Origin: UBA5272 sp964577625
GTDB lineage: Bacteria > Patescibacteriota > Minisyncoccia > Phycocordibacterales > UBA5272
Direction: 5' to 3'
Length of the DNA stretch: 7,497 bases
Assembly: GCA_964577625.1 (NCBI GenBank)
Contig: CAZNZP010000027.1
Location: 1 to 7,497 of the forward strand
Made by a program: the position numbers and the translations under genes
Shown here: positions 3,595 through 7,497 of the stretch, piece by piece
Layout of the letters: each line of letters starts with the position of its first letter
Numbering within the stretch: the stretch's first letter is position 1
The notes under the pieces: generated by a model
What the model was told of the DNA's origin: nothing
The model's database searches: none
The model's input: only the letters and a program-made list of their open reading frames with translations

Positions 3595-6500
3595 ATGAAA
3601 AATAGTATTCAAAAAATTATTAAAGTATTTTTAGCTATATTGTTTTTAACAACATCTTTTTTAATGCAAGTAGAGGCGCAAGAATATGATTGGCAAAAAA
3701 GTAACTCTTTATCCGAAGGGAAAAGTGTTGTTGCCGTATCAGAGGATGGTTCTAAAATTGCAACTGCTGGTTTTGATAGTTATATAGTCATATCTTCTGA
3801 CGGCGGACAAACTTGGGTAACGGCCACATCTTCTGGTTCTAGTTTTTGGGCAGATATAAGCATTAGTTCAGACGGGACAAAGTTGGTTGCGACAAACAAT
3901 AATAAAATATATACGTCTACTAATGGCGGAATAACTTGGTTGGAAAGGGCTCCAAAAACTGGTTATGAATACTGGAAACAAGTTTATTATGTTCCTGACG
4001 GGAGTAAGATAATTGCTGTTCATTACGATAATGAATTTTTATATACATCCGTTGACGATGGAGAAACTTGGCAGACAGTTAATTTTTTGGGAAGTAAAAA
4101 CTGGAATTACGTTTCATCTTCTCAGGACGGTTCTAGGATTGTGGTTATTGGTTACAACGATTACATCTATACCTCTTCAGATTTTGGGGCTACTTGGAAT
4201 AAGCAAGAAGGTCTTGGGGTGAAGGGTTGGAAATTTGTAAACACTTCTAGTGATAGTTTTAAAATTTTAGCAGTTGCAGAGGAAGGATATTTTTACGTCT
4301 CCACTAATTTTGGTGAAACATGGCAAGAAATGGGACCGTATAATACGAGTGGAGATTTTCAGCTTAGATATTCTAAAGATGGCAGCAGACTCTTTGGTTT
4401 CCAGGGTGGACTTAAGGTTTCTCTTGATGATGGGTTGACCTGGTTTTTACAACCAGGAACAGCTACCAGTTATGGGGTTTATTGGAAAACAGTAATCCCT
4501 TATCAAAACACCTCAAAAGCTTTAGCTTTAAAAAATGATGGATATCTTTATTTTGGAGAGGCAGCGCCTATGCGTGTTTCAAAAGAAAATGATTATGTTA
4601 TAGGAAAGGGTAAAGTTTTATTTTCAGGGGAAGCCAATTCTCCATATAAAAAGAAGGGTGTTGAGTATTGTTTAACTACCTCTAGTTTAGAGGAGTGTGT
4701 TTACGATCAAACTTTTGTTGAAGAAGGGGACTTTTCTTTTGGAAGTTTTTCTCTTACAGTTTCTGATTTATTACCAAAAGAATATTATCGTTATAGACTT
4801 TTTGTTGAGGATTCAGAAGGGAACAAAGCTTACTCTGAAAACCTTTTTACATACGTAGACTATAAAGTCTGGGCAGCTAAAACTGGGGCCGGAGAAAGAG
4901 TTTGGAAATCTATAGATGTCTCCGATGATGGACAAACCTTGGTTGCGATTGAGGAGTTTGGTGAAAATGTTTATATCTCTTTAGATGGCGGAAATAGTTG
5001 GGAGATTAAAAAACTTTCAAATCAGCAATGGTGGGATACAGCAATCTCTTCTGATGGAAAATATATTTTAGTCTCAGGTAGAAATTTTATAGGAAAATCT
5101 TCTGATTTTGGAAAAACGTGGAACTTTTTAGAAACCCCTCAGGAGATTACTTTTTGGTATAATGTTGATATATCGGACGATGGAAATATTATAGGTGCTG
5201 TGGCCCACAACTCAGACTCTTACGTTAGGGTATATGTTTCCATGAATGCTGGTCAAGACTGGACTCAGGTTACGGATGTTATAAATCCAAAAAATATCCG
5301 TATCTCTTCAACAGGAAAGGATATGTATGTTGTTGGGACATATAGCTTCTTTAGATCTTCTGATTTTGGTGAGAGTTGGACATCTGTGATGAGTAGTAGT
5401 AGTTATTGGAAAGATTTAGCAGTTTCTAATGACGGGCAAAAAATAATGATAGGTGGAACCAACCTTGTCCCTATTGTACACACTGTTGATGGTGGAAATA
5501 GTTGGCAAGAATCTGATTCTAACTATCAAGTGCAAGGATTGGCAGCGTCCAACAGTGGAGAAAAGGTTATTTTCCTTACGAATGGAGAAATAAAAAAATC
5601 CACTAATGCTGGTCAGAGTTGGAAGAACCTAATGGGGCCATCAATAACACGTTTTCCAGTAGTTGTCGCTTCTGACGGAGAAGGGGAAAATGTTTTTGTT
5701 GGTTTTAGGCAGGGATATATTTATTCTTATGGGGAATTAGGAATACCTAAGATAGATTTAGGGTCCAACATTGTTAATAGCTCATCAAGTGTTTCGTTTT
5801 CTGCTTTTGTAAATACAGATCATACAAGACGTGGAGTTGAGTATTGTGTTACTGATATGCCTGACACTTCTTGTGAATACGATAATCTTTTAGAAGAAAC
5901 TGGGAATTTTAGTTTAGGAGATTTTTCTATTACCACAACAAATCTAGAAAGCAATAAATTTTACCATTATAGATTTTTTGCTGAAAATGAAAAAGGTCTA
6001 ACTTATACAGAAGATTATAAGCTTTCTTTAAAATATAATGATTGGCAAAAAACTAACTCTTTGAGCACCGAATGGAGTATTTTAAAAACCACTAAGAGTG
6101 GAGAAAAAATTATCGCCATGACAACACAGGGGGATATGTATATTTCAGTAAATAGCGGTGAAAGTTGGGAGCAAGTCTTACTTCCAGCGAGTGGTTATCC
6201 TATTATATCCGACGACGGAGAAGTTTTGCTGGTTGCAAATACTAATGACGAAAACTCAGCTTATTCTTTGGACGGTGGCCAAAACTGGGAAATTTTCTCT
6301 TACCCTTTCATTAATAATTATTCCTACAAGACAGCTTACACTCTTTCTCTAGATGGTAAATATCTGTATATGATAGATGGGGAATATTTTTATAAAGTAA
6401 AAACTAACACTCTTTCAAATGAAGAGCCGGAATTTATTACGTTTTTAAATAAAGATTTTCGTTTTGCTAAAATCCGATCACTTTTCGTAACAAATGGCGG

Positions 6501-7014
6501 CAAAAAACTTATTGCCATGGGAGAAGAAGTTATGTTTGTCTCTATTGATGACGGGAAAACCTGGACATATAGGGTATTGCCAGAACTTTCAGCTGTTTCT
6601 GATATTAGTATTTCTAGGGATGGAAAGACTATTGTTATTGCTCAACCGTTACCGATCGAAGGTATTCCTGCAAGGTATGCTGTTGTGTCTAGGGATGAGG
6701 GGCAAACTTGGGAAGAGCTCACAAGTCTTGGAGCTGATTATTGGTATAATGTAGCTGTTTCTGATGATGGGTATAAAATACTCATGACATCGTGGAATGG
6801 AGATTTGTATTCTTCTTTAGATAAGGGTAAGACATGGAATAGGGAAGCTAATGTTCCAGTAGGATATAGACAAGTTGTGGCTTTATCTGGATCTGGCGAG
6901 AATATGTTTACGGCTGGCGGGTCTAATCATGAAGACTCCAGTGTTAACAGTATTTACTTTTTGCATAATAAGTTACCGCAAGCTAAAAATGTGAGAGCTG
7001 AAATTGTTCAATAA
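3595..7014 (+). CDS. Large exported multi-propeller protein with Asp-box (BNR-like) repeats
   Basis: This 1139-residue protein begins with a signal peptide (hydrophobic core about 9-23, likely cut VEA|QEY after residue 28). It then has three beta-propeller-like blocks separated by two similar beta-sandwich-like domains. Seventeen Asp-box motifs (S-x-D/N-x-G-x-x-W) are at about 67, 107, 151, 193, 235 and 275 (block 1); 461, 501, 548, 587, 629 and 668 (block 2); 850, 890, 982, 1031 and 1073 (block 3), mostly about 40 residues apart, as in sialidase, sortilin (VPS10) and Ycf48-type propellers. Blocks 1 and 3 both open with DWQK(S/T)NSLS. The fibronectin-like domains (about 325-420 and 716-812) each contain one CX8C pair (359/368, 751/760), the only cysteines. 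No sialidase catalytic set or C-terminal anchor is visible, so binding or adhesion is more likely than catalysis. It is divergent from the small exported protein and lacks a Shine-Dalgarno sequence. Confidence 0.92.
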   Translation: MKNSIQKIIKVFLAILFLTTSFLMQVEAQEYDWQKSNSLSEGKSVVAVSEDGSKIATAGFDSYIVISSDGGQTWVTATSSGSSFWADISISSDGTKLVATNNNKIYTSTNGGITWLERAPKTGYEYWKQVYYVPDGSKIIAVHYDNEFLYTSVDDGETWQTVNFLGSKNWNYVSSSQDGSRIVVIGYNDYIYTSSDFGATWNKQEGLGVKGWKFVNTSSDSFKILAVAEEGYFYVSTNFGETWQEMGPYNTSGDFQLRYSKDGSRLFGFQGGLKVSLDDGLTWFLQPGTATSYGVYWKTVIPYQNTSKALALKNDGYLYFGEAAPMRVSKENDYVIGKGKVLFSGEANSPYKKKGVEYCLTTSSLEECVYDQTFVEEGDFSFGSFSLTVSDLLPKEYYRYRLFVEDSEGNKAYSENLFTYVDYKVWAAKTGAGERVWKSIDVSDDGQTLVAIEEFGENVYISLDGGNSWEIKKLSNQQWWDTAISSDGKYILVSGRNFIGKSSDFGKTWNFLETPQEITFWYNVDISDDGNIIGAVAHNSDSYVRVYVSMNAGQDWTQVTDVINPKNIRISSTGKDMYVVGTYSFFRSSDFGESWTSVMSSSSYWKDLAVSNDGQKIMIGGTNLVPIVHTVDGGNSWQESDSNYQVQGLAASNSGEKVIFLTNGEIKKSTNAGQSWKNLMGPSITRFPVVVASDGEGENVFVGFRQGYIYSYGELGIPKIDLGSNIVNSSSSVSFSAFVNTDHTRRGVEYCVTDMPDTSCEYDNLLEETGNFSLGDFSITTTNLESNKFYHYRFFAENEKGLTYTEDYKLSLKYNDWQKTNSLSTEWSILKTTKSGEKIIAMTTQGDMYISVNSGESWEQVLLPASGYPIISDDGEVLLVANTNDENSAYSLDGGQNWEIFSYPFINNYSYKTAYTLSLDGKYLYMIDGEYFYKVKTNTLSNEEPEFITFLNKDFRFAKIRSLFVTNGGKKLIAMGEEVMFVSIDDGKTWTYRVLPELSAVSDISISRDGKTIVIAQPLPIEGIPARYAVVSRDEGQTWEELTSLGADYWYNVAVSDDGYKILMTSWNGDLYSSLDKGKTWNREANVPVGYRQVVALSGSGENMFTAGGSNHEDSSVNSIYFLHNKLPQAKNVRAEIVQ

Positions 7015-7034
7015 AAACAAATATTTGAAAATTT

Positions 7035-7070
7035 AAAAAACCTCTGCACTGGGTGCGGAGGTTTTTATTT
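7035..7070. terminator. Bidirectional intrinsic terminator between convergent genes
   Basis: CCTCTGCAC (7041-7049) pairs with GTGCGGAGG (7053-7061), with one T-G pair and loop TGG. The stem is extended by flanking A and T runs, so each strand ends in a T-tract. It stops both the large exported protein (plus) and the RNase Y gene (minus). Confidence 0.9.
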
Positions 7071-7079
7071 TTTAAATTT

Positions 7080-7497
7080 TTATCTCGCGAATTCTATTAC
7101 TCTACTCTCACGAATCACATTAATTTTAATCTCACCTGGATACTTAATTTCAGTTTCAATTTTAAGAGCAATATTTCTAGCTAAAGATAAAGCTTCTAAA
7201 TCGCTAACCAATTTTGGCTCCACAAAAACTCTTATTTCTCTACCAGCTTGCAAAGCGTAAACTTTTTCTATGCCAAGAAAACTCATGGCTAAATTTTCCA
7301 AATCGGAGAGTCTTTTAATATAGTTCTCGATTGAATCTCTTCTAGCTCCCGGACGAGATCCAGAAATGACGTCTGCCACTTGAACAATTACAGATTCTAA
7401 AGTCTCGAAAGGATATTCTTCATGATGAGCTTGCATAGCCAAAATTATTTTTTCATCTACTCCATATTTAGCTAAAATTCTTCTACCAATTTCTACA
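7080..7497 (-). CDS. rny: Ribonuclease Y, C-terminal part (partial, 5' end outside window)
   Basis: RNase Y is a membrane-anchored endoribonuclease that starts mRNA decay in many bacteria. The minus-strand frame stays open to the right edge, reading from VEIGRRILAKYGVDEKIILAMQAHH onward, so the gene runs past position 7497 and an internal start is not supported. About 138 residues are visible: the end of the HD domain (VEIG, AHHEEYPFETLESVIVQVADVIS), the conserved SGSRPGARRDSIENYIKRLSDLE segment, then AMSFLGIEKVYALQAGREIRVFVEP and the closing YPGEIKINVIRESRVIEFAR, all in the order known from Bacillus RNase Y. The N-terminal membrane segment, KH domain and the HD dyad itself lie outside. It converges on the large exported protein. 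Confidence 0.94.
   Translation of the reverse strand, partial: VEIGRRILAKYGVDEKIILAMQAHHEEYPFETLESVIVQVADVISGSRPGARRDSIENYIKRLSDLENLAMSFLGIEKVYALQAGREIRVFVEPKLVSDLEALSLARNIALKIETEIKYPGEIKINVIRESRVIEFAR

Noticed and set aside
4013..6754. Short plus-strand open frames at 4013-4222, 6158-6352 and 6494-6754
   Set aside because: They are out-of-frame shadows within the large exported protein, whose own frame shows continuous Asp-box repeats.
7440..7442. TTG start for a 120-residue protein
   Set aside because: The same frame continues upstream with RNase Y-like sequence to the window edge, so this is an internal codon.

Overview
The window is strongly AT-rich and looks like a chromosomal segment of a Candidate Phyla Radiation (Patescibacteria) bacterium, most likely Parcubacteria-like. 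This is inferred from the AT-rich intergenic DNA, the lack of a Shine-Dalgarno sequence before every readable start, tRNAs without an encoded CCA, a UDG / YraN / RNase Y housekeeping set, and two lineage-style exported proteins. All stops read as standard, so no recoding is seen. No similarity search was possible; the lineage is an inference.

Layout. Positions 1-110 hold a minus-strand promoter module for a transcript leaving the left edge. Positions 142-550 (minus) encode RNase P RNA, with its own promoter. Positions 607-790 (minus) encode two glycine tRNAs, CCC and GCC. Positions 919-1620 (minus) encode family-1 uracil-DNA glycosylase. A 463-bp divergent intergenic region follows, then yraN (2084-2509, plus), a tRNA-Pro-like remnant (2569-2647) and an intact tRNA-Pro(TGG) (2667-2739). 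A bidirectional terminator separates these from a small exported protein (2810-3361, minus). A 233-bp divergent control region leads into an 1139-residue exported protein with 17 Asp-box repeats (3595-7014, plus). This converges across a second bidirectional terminator on the C-terminal part of RNase Y (7080-7497, minus, cut by the window end).

The unexplained part is intergenic. Fourteen copies of an 11-bp box, TATAAANGACA (reverse TGTCNTTTATA), occur in three intergenic clusters (42-107, 1680-1827, 3449-3491), often about 14 bp apart. In each cluster a box with the core TGTCCTTT lies beside, or overlaps, a DnaA-box-like 9-mer. The first and third clusters are inverted copies of one module: DnaA-like box, then C-, T- and G-type boxes, with the last two forming a -35/-10 pair, then GGGTGCT and a hairpin. 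Between them, from about 880 to 2260, lie seven sites related to the ParB site parS (TGTTTCACGTGAAACA), including one within a 34-bp palindrome and two inside yraN. Together with the ung/yraN divergence, this suggests an origin/centromere-proximal region using an iteron-like element that I do not recognise.

Functionally, the genes are mostly housekeeping: tRNA processing and decoding, base-excision repair, a YraN-type nuclease fold and mRNA decay. The divergent pair of exported proteins shares one control region and may build part of the cell surface.
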